DNA of 6,747 nucleotides from Cyanobacteria bacterium UBA11370 (GCA_003486645.1 DNGI01000519.1:1-6747); one strand, 5' to 3'. Positions 1 to 4,765 are shown, counted from the stretch's first letter. Notes: generated by a model not told the origin, from the letters alone. Translations and numbers: made by a program.

Positions 1-135
1 ATAAACATTCTGCAAAAGGGATTAAGTACGGTAGGGCATACCGGAACTTACGCTTGGGGAGATTTGCCCTCTAGTTTAGTTGGAGAAATCCTGCTAGGTT
101 ATGGCGAGTTGTTGAACCAAGAATCCCCGCCCTAA
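1..135 (+). CDS. tnpB: TnpB RNA-guided nuclease, C-terminal 44 residues (partial)
   Basis: Frame 1 is open from the window edge to TAA at 133-135. The peptide contains GLSTVGHTGTYAWGDLPSSL and ends in LLNQESPP, the characteristic C-terminus of cyanobacterial IS1341/IS891-type TnpB proteins. TnpB is the RuvC-like RNA-guided endonuclease of IS200/IS605 elements; it uses an omega-RNA made from the element's 3' end to cut empty donor sites and favour retention. The catalytic RuvC residues and zinc ribbon lie upstream, outside the window, so activity cannot be judged. The visible part has no frameshift or internal stop, unlike the relic at 3288-3445. Recognition rests on a short tail, but the tail is distinctive. 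Confidence 0.8.
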   Translation: MNILQKGLSTVGHTGTYAWGDLPSSLVGEILLGYGELLNQESPP

Positions 136-146
136 AAGTGCGGGGA
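124..146 (+). repeat. IS right-end hairpin / omega-RNA terminal stem
   Basis: TCCCCGC at 124-130 pairs perfectly with GCGGGGA at 140-146 around a 9-nt loop. It overlaps the last tnpB codons. In related elements this hairpin is both the transposase recognition structure and the last stem of the omega-RNA, whose guide would start just after TCAA at 150-153, that is at 154. Function is inferred from the family. Confidence 0.65.
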
Positions 147-384
147 GTGTCAACAATTACAGCTACCGTCTCTACCTTGAACATTATGAGTTGTGCGTTT
201 TGTACGCCTTTGGCATTCCCATAGGGTATTTTGAGTTTTGAGGTGTTGAATATTAAGTAATTTGAAAAAATGTATCAAATAATGCAGTTTTTCAGAGTTT
301 TCTGTAGTTAAGCGTTAGCCTAGAGGTAGAAATTTTCAAAACCGTCAGCCGCCTCCGATTCATAATAAGGCTGGCATTTAACAA

Positions 385-421
385 CAACAGTACCCAAGTC
401 ACTATGGCTTGGGTATTGTTG
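385..421 (+). repeat. 14-bp stem-loop of unknown role
   Basis: 385-398 pairs with 408-421 over 14 positions, 13 Watson-Crick plus one G-U, around a 9-nt loop. No T-run follows on either strand within ten bases, so it is not a classical intrinsic terminator. It lies about 160 bp before cinA and could be a leader structure, a processed RNA or the end of a miniature element. It also lies inside the minus-strand frame 320-529. Confidence 0.55.
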
Positions 422-509
422 AGGTGTGATCAATTTGGACGGCTGGAGAGGACTCTCCTGACCGAGAGGAATTTTTTGGAGATCATCAAGTGGTGCGTAA
501 CCACACCCT

Positions 510-537
510 CCCCACTCCCCACTCCCCACTTCCCACT
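510..537. repeat. Short tandem heptamer repeat (CCCCACT, 4 units)
   Basis: Three perfect CCCCACT units (510-516, 517-523, 524-530) are followed by TCCCACT (531-537). Short tandemly repeated heptanucleotides of this kind are well known between genes in filamentous and other repeat-rich cyanobacteria (STRR sequences). They usually mark intergenic DNA and vary in copy number between strains. Confidence 0.8.
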
Positions 538-583
538 CAAAGTAGTCTAAAGTTCAATAACAGTTAAAGCGTTACCGCTAACA

Positions 584-1849
584 ATGAGTGCTGAAATTAT
601 TTGTGTTGGAACTGAGTTACTCCTAGGGGAGATTCTGAATAGCAATGCCCAATTCTTAGCGTTGGAACTAGCGAATCTGGGCATTCCTCACTACTTTCAA
701 AGCGTGGTGGGTGATAATCCTACGCGGTTGAAGCAGGTATTGGCAATTGCTAGCGATCGCTCTGGGCTACTCATCTTAACAGGGGGTTTGGGACCCACAC
801 CTGATGACCTGACAACGGAAACCCTAGCAGAATTCTTCGGGGTTCCTCTGGTTGAACAACCAGACGTACTGGAAGATATTGCCCAGAAATTCGCCGAACG
901 TGGCCGTCACATGACCCCTAGCAACCGCAAGCAAGCGCTAATTCCCAAAGGGGCAGAAGTTTTACCAAACCCTGGCGGAACCGCACCAGGTATCATCTGG
1001 CAACCTCGCTCTGGTTTAACCATTCTCACCTTTCCGGGTGTCCCTAGTGAAATGCACCAGATGTGGCGGGAAACGGCGGTTCCCTTCCTGAAACGTCAAG
1101 GGTGGGGGAAACAAATTATTTACAGCCACACCTTAAGGTTTTGGGGAATTGGCGAGTCGGCGTTAGCTGAAAAAGTCGCTCCCTTTTTCCACTTAACTAA
1201 CCCGACGGTTGCGCCGTATGCTTCTCAAGGGGAAGTGCGGTTACGGGTTTCCTCTCGTGCCCCATCTCAAGCTGAAGCTCAACAGTTAATCGAACCCGTC
1301 GTGGAACAACTCCGTGAAATTGCCGGGGCTGATTATTTTGGCGCGAACAGTGATACTTTAGCCTCTGTGGTAGGTCAGCTTTTAACCGATGCGGATCAAA
1401 CCTTGAGTGTGGCGGAATCCTGCACTGGAGGAGGTTTGGGTCAGATGCTGACGGCTATCCCTGGCAGTTCCCATTACTTTTTAGGCGGTGTGATTTCTTA
1501 TGATAATTCCGTCAAAGTATCCTTGCTCAAGGTTAACCCAACCGATCTGCAAAAATGGGGCGCTGTGAGCAAACCCGTGGCAAAGCAAATGGCAGCAGGC
1601 GTGCGATCGCTCCTCTCAACGGACTGGGGGTTGAGTATTACGGGTATTGCTGGGCCTGGAGGTGGCACTGAAACCAAGCCTGTGGGTTTAGTGTACATCG
1701 GTTTGGCAAAGCCAGATGGTACGGTGGAATGCTTTAAATATCCGTTGGGTCAAAATCGCAGTCGGGATTCCATTCGTTATGCGAGTGCTTGCCATGCCCT
1801 TGACCAATTGCGCCGCAGATTAATCATTAGATTGAATAGTCTGTTATAG
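584..1849 (+). CDS. cinA: CinA: ADP-ribose pyrophosphatase / nicotinamide-nucleotide amidase
   Basis: This 421-residue, full-length CinA matches the usual two-domain cyanobacterial form of roughly 415-425 residues. The N-terminal molybdopterin-binding-like (COG1058) domain spans about residues 1-170 and shows GTELLLGEI (9-17), GGLGPTPDD (67-75), NPGGTAPG (129-136) and FPGVPSEM (150-157). The C-terminal PncC-like amidase domain spans about 255-415 and shows ESCTGG (278-283), SYDNSVKVSLL (305-315) and TGIAGPGGG (353-361). In characterised homologues the N-domain hydrolyses ADP-ribose and the C-domain deamidates NMN to NaMN, returning it to NAD synthesis in the cytosol; both activities are inferred here. 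The ATG at 584 fits the conserved MSAEIICVGTELL start, although no Shine-Dalgarno sequence is visible. The gene stands alone on its strand. The name reflects competence operons elsewhere and does not prove a role in DNA uptake. Confidence 0.96.
   Translation: MSAEIICVGTELLLGEILNSNAQFLALELANLGIPHYFQSVVGDNPTRLKQVLAIASDRSGLLILTGGLGPTPDDLTTETLAEFFGVPLVEQPDVLEDIAQKFAERGRHMTPSNRKQALIPKGAEVLPNPGGTAPGIIWQPRSGLTILTFPGVPSEMHQMWRETAVPFLKRQGWGKQIIYSHTLRFWGIGESALAEKVAPFFHLTNPTVAPYASQGEVRLRVSSRAPSQAEAQQLIEPVVEQLREIAGADYFGANSDTLASVVGQLLTDADQTLSVAESCTGGGLGQMLTAIPGSSHYFLGGVISYDNSVKVSLLKVNPTDLQKWGAVSKPVAKQMAAGVRSLLSTDWGLSITGIAGPGGGTETKPVGLVYIGLAKPDGTVECFKYPLGQNRSRDSIRYASACHALDQLRRRLIIRLNSLL
753..760. repeat. 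HIP1 octamer GCGATCGC (first of seven)
   Basis: HIP1 is the highly iterated palindrome typical of many cyanobacterial genomes. Copies lie at 753-760 and 1603-1610 (cinA), 2673-2680 (between hicA and DUF29), 3894-3901 and 4503-4510 (dapF), and 5004-5011 and 6266-6273 (mnmG). hicAB, the DUF29 coding region, hfq and both IS relics have none. Confidence 0.95.
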
Positions 1850-1881
1850 CCATCAGCAGTCAGCTATCACTCAAACATTAA

Positions 1882-2052
1882 GCTCATCGGCATTTAAGCA
1901 GAAGAACGATTTCTGGGGGAATTCTTAGCCAATTAATCTTGGAAACTCAAGAGGAATTGGCTTATCTAGAACAAAAGTTACCTCGCTTGAGGGCAAGACT
2001 TAGCAGTTTTCAAAAGCTATACCAGGATTTGTTGGGAAAAACTTATCTGTAG
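1882..2052 (+). pseudogene. Start-less leucine-rich reading frame, probable gene relic
   Basis: A frame is open from just after a TAA at 1879-1881 to TAG at 2050-2052. From the GGA at 1918 it reads GGILSQLILETQEELAYLEQ and then a basic, leucine-rich stretch ending in LLGKTYL. The heptad-like spacing of Leu and Ile suggests a short coiled coil. It looks like real protein sequence, but no ATG or GTG lies in frame; only ATT (1909 or 1921) or TTG codons are available. I do not recognise the family. It is most simply the 3' remnant of a small gene lost next to the HicAB pair, though a small protein with a rare start codon cannot be excluded. Confidence 0.35.
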
Positions 2053-2082
2053 CAACATATAGGTCTATATCCTCATACTAAA

Positions 2083-2313
2083 CTAGGCAACCTGTAACGG
2101 CTTTGTAGGAAGAATTCTGGGTTCTGGTAGGGGTTTATTTTCCTCAGTCAACATCTCCACGAAAGCCTCAATCACTTCCTGACCATTTTTGGCAGCTTCT
2201 TCATAAGTTCTACCATGGGTATGAAACTGCTGCCAGGGAAACTCAGGCAAATGAACTAAGAAGAGCTGATCTTCCTCTGACCATTGAATTACCATACTGT
2301 AGTAATAACTCAT
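2083..2313 (-). CDS. hicB: HicB-family antitoxin (short form)
   Basis: This 76-residue protein begins MSYYYSMVIQWSEEDQLFLV, followed by HLPEFP (21-26), THGRTYEEAAKNGQEVIEAF (32-51) and a proline-rich end. This is the partial RNase H-like fold of HicB antitoxins (formerly UPF0150), which bind and block the HicA ribonuclease. The ATG at 2313 overlaps the hicA stop in an ATGA junction, a sign of translational coupling. Many HicB proteins carry a ribbon-helix-helix or HTH DNA-binding domain after this fold; here the protein stops at residue 76 with no room for one. It may therefore act mainly as a protein inhibitor or rely on another regulator. A UPF0150-type protein without antitoxin activity is possible, but pairing with hicA makes the antitoxin call strong. 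Confidence 0.87.
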   Translation of the reverse strand: MSYYYSMVIQWSEEDQLFLVHLPEFPWQQFHTHGRTYEEAAKNGQEVIEAFVEMLTEENKPLPEPRILPTKPLQVA

Positions 2314-2540
2314 TCTTCACCTTCCTTATTTTCAATTTCTTCTAGCTTTTTCAGCACCCGTTGAATGTTTCTTTCTAAATATAGCGGAGCATCATCCCCA
2401 TCCTTGCCTGGGATAGTTAGGGGTTCTTCAGGTAGCCATGGATGTTTCCAATAAGTATGACTTCCTTTACCCCGACCTGGTTGAAGGACGTACCCAACTT
2501 TTGCCACCATTGCTTTTAATTCCCTTATTTTCTTTGGCAT
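2310..2540 (-). CDS. hicA: HicA-family mRNA interferase toxin
   Basis: This 76-residue protein has the dsRBD-like HicA layout: a first helix (PKKIRELKAMVAKVGY, 2-17), a strand, then GKGSHTYWKHP (24-34), with the histidine of GSH (28) at the position of the family's catalytic residue. A TIPG segment (42-45) and a C-terminal helix (NIQRVLKKLEEIENKE) follow. HicA toxins cleave mRNA in the cytosol when not bound by HicB. The toxin gene comes first and overlaps hicB by 4 bp. The ATG at 2540 is the only in-frame start before a TGA upstream. Its nearest purine run is AGGGG two bases before the ATG, while a good AAGGAG (2557-2562 on the + strand) is about 16 bases away, so translation may be modest. 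The protein is intact, with no missing core residues that I can see. Confidence 0.88.
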   Translation of the reverse strand: MPKKIRELKAMVAKVGYVLQPGRGKGSHTYWKHPWLPEEPLTIPGKDGDDAPLYLERNIQRVLKKLEEIENKEGEE

Positions 2541-2770
2541 TACCCCTGACCATCAACTCCTTGTTTAATTTTCTCTGCTAATGGGTTCAACAGGGTATTT
2601 ACCATAGAATTAGGACAAGTTATGCTAAAGAACCAGATTATTAGGCTGATTGTCTTTGATGAGGAACGTGAGGCGATCGCACTGATAGTCTATTAATCAC
2701 GTCAGCGATAAGGAAGAATAGAACTGATGAGGAGTTCTACAATAAAGCCATTAAGGTAAAAAAAACAGTC
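2541..2770. promoter_or_regulatory. Divergent control region between hicA and the DUF29 gene
   Basis: These 230 bp must hold the promoters for hicA (minus) and the DUF29 gene (plus). Seen: a HIP1 site at 2673-2680 and a perfect 7-bp inverted repeat, TAGAACT (2719-2725) with AGTTCTA (2733-2739), spaced by 7 nt, which lies 32-52 bp before the first DUF29 start. The repeat could be an operator or a leader hairpin. I see no convincing -35/-10 pair on either strand. Confidence 0.4.
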
Positions 2771-3271
2771 ATGCCTGTTCCAGAAATAAACGAAAAGACA
2801 GTAATGTCTACACCAAATCTCTATGAAACCGATTTCTACGCTTGGACACAGGAACAAGCTTTATTGCTTCGTAAAAACCAGTGGACTCAACTTGACTTAC
2901 TCAATCTAATTGAGGAGATTGAATCCTTGGGGAAACAACAACGCCAAGAATTACGAAATCGATTAAGTGTGTTGATTGGACATTTGTTGAAATGGGAATA
3001 TCAACCCCAATCTCGTAGTCGTAGTTGGTTGGCAACAATTCGGGTGCAGCGTCGTGATACGTTACAGTTACTAAAAGATAACCCTAGTCTAAAGTCTTAC
3101 CTTGAGAATGCCTTGGCAGAAGCTTACGAAAATGGTAAGGATTTAGCAATGGGAGAAACGGATTTACCAGAGGAAACGTTTCCCAAGATTTGTGCTTACG
3201 GTTTAACGGAAATTTTAGATAATTCTTTTTATCCTGGGGAACCGAGTGAGTTGGTCAGTGAAGTTAATTGA
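2771..3271 (+). CDS. DUF29 family protein, function unknown
   Basis: This is a protein of up to 166 residues of the DUF29 (PF01724) family, which is abundant and multicopy in cyanobacteria and has no established function. Seen: YETDFYAWTQEQALLLR (18-34), LDLLNLIEEIESLGKQQRQE (41-60), HLLKWEYQP (71-79), RSRSW (82-86), NPSLK (104-108) and TFPKICAYGLTEILDNSFYP (136-155). It is mostly helical, with no membrane segment or signal peptide. Homologues usually begin a few residues before the YETDFYAW block, so Met12 (ATG at 2804) is the likelier start; neither candidate has a strong Shine-Dalgarno sequence. The domain looks complete. The TGA at 3269-3271 falls inside the TTGA that forms the end of the minus-strand IS relic, so the last few residues may have been altered by that insertion. 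Confidence 0.85.
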   Translation: MPVPEINEKTVMSTPNLYETDFYAWTQEQALLLRKNQWTQLDLLNLIEEIESLGKQQRQELRNRLSVLIGHLLKWEYQPQSRSRSWLATIRVQRRDTLQLLKDNPSLKSYLENALAEAYENGKDLAMGETDLPEETFPKICAYGLTEILDNSFYPGEPSELVSEVN

Positions 3272-3386
3272 CGCACTCCCCCTTCTTTTAGATGGGGGAT
3301 TCTTAAAAGGTTGTTACGAGACACTTGTTGCTGTCTCCTAAACTCTTAACTAGACGGTTCCCTGTCCCCGTCAGACCGTCTCCACA
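3268..3386 (-). ncRNA. Candidate omega-RNA scaffold at IS right end
   Basis: Three consecutive stem-loops can be drawn on the minus strand, in order: a 7-bp stem (3375-3381 with 3352-3358) that can extend inside through 3362-3364/3372-3374; a 6-bp stem (3332-3337 with 3318-3323); and a 6-bp stem (3294-3299 with 3277-3282). TCAA at the element end (3271-3268) follows. In characterised elements the omega-RNA covers this 3' segment and continues into a guide of about 15-20 nt outside the element; the guide here would read from 3267 downward, antisense to the end of the DUF29 gene. Transcription is not shown. The fold looks intact although tnpB is broken, so it could only act with a TnpB supplied elsewhere. 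Confidence 0.5.
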
Positions 3387-3445
3387 GGCATTTTTTTTAT
3401 GTCCAGGATGCGTCCCACCCCAGACAATCCGCGATTACGGACAAT
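3288..3445 (-). pseudogene. tnpB C-terminal relic, frameshifted
   Basis: From 3445 downward one frame reads IVRNRGLSGVGRILDIKK, aligning with ILQKGLSTVG of the tail at 1-135. It continues out of frame after an A8 run (T8 at 3391-3398 on the + strand) and meets TGA at 3371-3373. In the next frame the tail resumes as NACGDGLTGTGNRLVKSLGD, then SNKCLVTTF, a TAA (3303-3305), ESPI and a final TAA (3288-3290). One extra A in the homopolymer would join the two halves. CGD matches WGD in the first copy, and ESP is shared. The TAA after VTTF may be the natural end of this subfamily or a second lesion. No nuclease domain remains, so no TnpB can be made from here. Confidence 0.7.
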
Positions 3446-3472
3446 GAGTTTTAGGTGAAAGCGCACAGGAAC

Positions 3473-3760
3473 CTAACCTTCAAATAAATTATCGAAACTA
3501 GCAACGCTATGTTCCTCCTGGACTTGTAGCGCACGACTCCCCCCGCCTCCATTTTGCGGCTTAATGTAGACAAGGGCGTGCCGCCAGATAATAATGGGTT
3601 GGTCGTTCTCATTGAGCAGACACACACAGTCTTGATCCTGCCAGCGCACTGTGCCTGTAAATACCTCATTGGTCATAAGTTTGACTTCGACCTGTCTTGC
3701 TTCTTTAATAAAGCCTTGAAGTTGACGAATGCTAGGTAGACCAGTATGGAATTCAGTCAT
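3473..3760 (-). CDS. hfq: Hfq, cyanobacterial (Ssr3341) type
   Basis: This 95-residue Sm-like protein starts MTEFHTGLPSIRQLQGFIKE, the cyanobacterial Hfq N-terminal helix. The Sm1 strands follow (VEVKLMTNEVFTGTVRWQDQ, 24-43), and the Sm2 region is WRHALVYIKP (59-68). The HA pair recalls the KHA motif of enterobacterial Hfq, which Synechocystis Hfq lacks as far as I recall. Hfq forms hexameric rings; in Synechocystis it is required for type IV pilus motility and binds the pilus ATPase PilB1 rather than acting as a general sRNA chaperone, so a similar role is inferred. Residues 71-95 are an extension beyond the usual core of about 70: a GGGGS linker and an acidic tail ending SFDNLFEG. The gene diverges from dapF by 24 bp, and no Shine-Dalgarno sequence precedes its ATG. 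The TAG stop is followed by the tnpB relic in the same frame. Confidence 0.93.
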   Translation of the reverse strand: MTEFHTGLPSIRQLQGFIKEARQVEVKLMTNEVFTGTVRWQDQDCVCLLNENDQPIIIWRHALVYIKPQNGGGGSRALQVQEEHSVASFDNLFEG

Positions 3761-3784
3761 AATTTAATTTAAGCAGGAGGTAGT
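3761..3784. promoter_or_regulatory. 24-bp divergent hfq-dapF gap with dapF ribosome binding site
   Basis: Only 24 bp separate the two start codons. AGGAGG at 3775-3780 is a near-perfect Shine-Dalgarno sequence, 4 nt before the dapF ATG; none of the other genes here has a match this good, and it fixes the start. The hfq side is AT-rich (TTAAATTAAATT before the ATG) with no such site. There is no room for two promoters, so each must lie partly inside the other gene, and the 5' ends of the two transcripts probably overlap or are very short. Confidence 0.75.
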
Positions 3785-4624
3785 ATGGCTATCGAATTTA
3801 CAAAGTACCACGGTCTGGGTAATGACTTCATTCTGATTGATAATCGCGCTAATCCGGAACCAATTATTACCCCAGAACAAGCGATACAGATGTGCGATCG
3901 CCATTTTGGCATTGGTGCAGATGGCGTGATTTTCGCGTTACCCGGACAAGACGATACTGACTATACCATGCGAATTTTCAACTCCGATGGTTCGGAGCCG
4001 GAAATGTGTGGCAATGGGATTCGCTGTTTAGCCCAATTCTTAGCCGATTTGGAGGGAACCGCCGCCCGTAGTTATTATCGCATTCATACCCTAGCCGGGG
4101 TGATGATTCCTAAACTGGAAGCCAACGGTAACGTTAAAGTGGATATGGGACTGCCTCAGTTGATGGCAGCCCAAATTCCCACAACTTTAGCTCAGGCTGA
4201 CGAAAAAGTGATTGATGCCACCCTAGAGGTAGCAGGGCAAAGCTGGACTGTCACCTGTGTGAGTATGGGCAATCCTCACTGTATTACATTTGTGGACGAT
4301 GCGGCGGCTATTCCTCTGGAAACGACTGGACCAAAATTTGAGCATCACCCCGCGTTTCCCCAACGTACCAATACAGAATTTATTCAAGTGGTACGCCCTG
4401 ATTATCTTAAAATGCGGGTGTGGGAACGTGGCGCGGGAGCAACCTTAGCCTGCGGTACGGGTGCGTGTGCGTCGGTGGTAGCGGCGGTATTAACGGGAAG
4501 AAGCGATCGCCGTTGTACGGTAGAACTTCCTGGCGGTTGTTTGGAGATTGAATGGTCAGAGGTCGATCAAAAAGTTTACATGACTGGACCTGCGGAACGA
4601 GTATTTACGGGGAGGATTGAGTAA
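3785..4624 (+). CDS. dapF: Diaminopimelate epimerase
   Basis: This 279-residue protein is a normal full-length DapF. It interconverts LL- and meso-2,6-diaminopimelate in the cytosol without a cofactor, supplying peptidoglycan cross-links and the last lysine precursor. The two pseudo-symmetric halves each carry a catalytic cysteine: Cys75 in MCGNGIRC (74-81) and Cys223 in CGTGACAS (223-230). Other conserved blocks are [16 protein letters not shown] (6-21), FGIGADG (41-47), [13 protein letters not shown] (66-78), GNPHC (162-166), TNTEFI (195-200) and [10 protein letters not shown] (211-220). The start is fixed by the conserved N-terminus and the AGGAGG at 3775-3780. It is divergent from hfq and is followed by a palindromic repeat and mnmG on the same strand. 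The 141-bp gap argues against tight coupling with mnmG. Confidence 0.98.
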   Translation: MAIEFTKYHGLGNDFILIDNRANPEPIITPEQAIQMCDRHFGIGADGVIFALPGQDDTDYTMRIFNSDGSEPEMCGNGIRCLAQFLADLEGTAARSYYRIHTLAGVMIPKLEANGNVKVDMGLPQLMAAQIPTTLAQADEKVIDATLEVAGQSWTVTCVSMGNPHCITFVDDAAAIPLETTGPKFEHHPAFPQRTNTEFIQVVRPDYLKMRVWERGAGATLACGTGACASVVAAVLTGRSDRRCTVELPGGCLEIEWSEVDQKVYMTGPAERVFTGRIE

Positions 4625-4664
4625 TTTCTGTTGGGGTAGGTGGGCGTAAATAAACCTTACACCC

Positions 4665-4697
4665 AGAAGTCAGATTTCTTTTAGAGACCCGACTTCT
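4665..4697. repeat. 33-bp imperfect palindrome downstream of dapF
   Basis: Arm AGAAGTCAGATTTCT (4665-4679) faces AGAGACCCGACTTCT (4683-4697) around TTT: 12 Watson-Crick pairs, one G-U and two mismatches. It resembles the AGAAGTCGGGTTTCT-type palindromes I recall as dispersed intergenic repeats in cyanobacteria. In an RNA it would form a hairpin 40 nt after the dapF stop, but no T-run follows, so a terminator or 3'-end stabilising role is only possible. Confidence 0.6.
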
Positions 4698-4765
4698 AAA
4701 CCCCTGTTGGCCATAACTCAGCTTCGATAGAATTAGCATGAGTCCCTGTAACTCAAACGCTGACC
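4698..4765 (+). promoter_or_regulatory. Likely mnmG promoter and leader region
   Basis: A weak sigma70-like pair can be proposed: TTGGCC (4707-4712) and TAGAAT (4728-4733), with a 15-bp spacer, shorter than the usual 16-18. No Shine-Dalgarno sequence precedes the mnmG ATG. An ATG at 4738 is out of frame with mnmG. Confidence 0.25.

Larger units (their letters stand above)
1..153 (+). mobile_element. IS200/IS605-family element, right end (cut by window edge)
   Basis: This is the 3' terminus of a TnpB-encoding element; everything upstream lies outside the window. Seen: a tnpB tail, then a 7-bp hairpin (124-130 with 140-146, loop 131-139) carrying the tnpB stop codon in its loop, then GTGTCAA ending at 153. 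Sub-terminal hairpins followed by a short TCAA-type cleavage tetranucleotide are the known right-end layout of this family, which moves as single strands and makes no terminal inverted repeats or target duplications. The end at 153 is inferred by comparison with the relic at 3268, which shows the same order of ESP codons, TAAAAG loop, G-run and TCAA. Whether tnpA or an intact tnpB exists upstream cannot be seen. Confidence 0.8.
154..583. other. Gene-poor stretch upstream of cinA
   Basis: No confident gene lies here. 154-320 is AT-rich and shows nothing I can name. 344-375 can form a 7-bp stem (344-350 with 369-375), followed by a strong hairpin at 385-421, a small GGAGAG/CTCTCC stem-loop at 445-458, a 5-bp stem (490-494 with 500-504), and heptamer repeats at 510-537. 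On the minus strand a frame is open from a GTG at 529 down to a stop at 320-322 (69 codons). Its start lies inside the repeats and I do not recognise the peptide. No clear cinA promoter or Shine-Dalgarno sequence is visible just before 584. Confidence 0.5.
3268..3445 (-). mobile_element. Decayed IS200/IS605-family right end with tnpB relic
   Basis: Read on the minus strand, a tnpB-like tail is followed by ESPI codons, a 6-bp hairpin with TAAAAG in its loop, a G-run, GTGCG and TCAA, ending at 3268. This is the same order as at the window start (ESPP, TAAAAG loop, G-run, GTG, TCAA), in the opposite orientation. No tnpA or left end is visible, because intact hfq begins at 3473 in the same orientation, so only the last 180 bp or so remain. 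The 3445 boundary is approximate and marks where TnpB-like residues become recognisable. Confidence 0.75.

Noticed and set aside
422..480. Possible known riboswitch before cinA
   Set aside because: The GGAGAG and CGAGAGG blocks loosely recall glycine riboswitch pieces, but the conserved core and tandem layout are absent.
1498..1698. 66-codon minus-strand frame inside cinA
   Set aside because: It lies opposite the conserved CinA amidase domain and reads as low-complexity shadow sequence.
1846..1867. ATAGC/GCTAT pairing at the cinA stop
   Set aside because: It is only a 5-bp stem around 12 nt with no T-run, so there is no support for a terminator.
2057..2070. Small palindrome ATATAG-GT-CTATAT after hicB
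   Set aside because: It is a 6-bp AT-rich stem with a 2-nt loop; too weak to call a terminator.
2622..2696. 24-codon frame with ATG between hicA and DUF29
   Set aside because: It is too short to support, has no ribosome binding site, and partly consists of a HIP1 site.
3451..3669. 72-codon minus-strand frame overlapping hfq
   Set aside because: It is an alternate frame of the conserved Hfq coding sequence, with no recognisable motif.
3554..3739. 61-codon + strand frame opposite hfq
   Set aside because: It is an antisense shadow of hfq with no start signal or family features.
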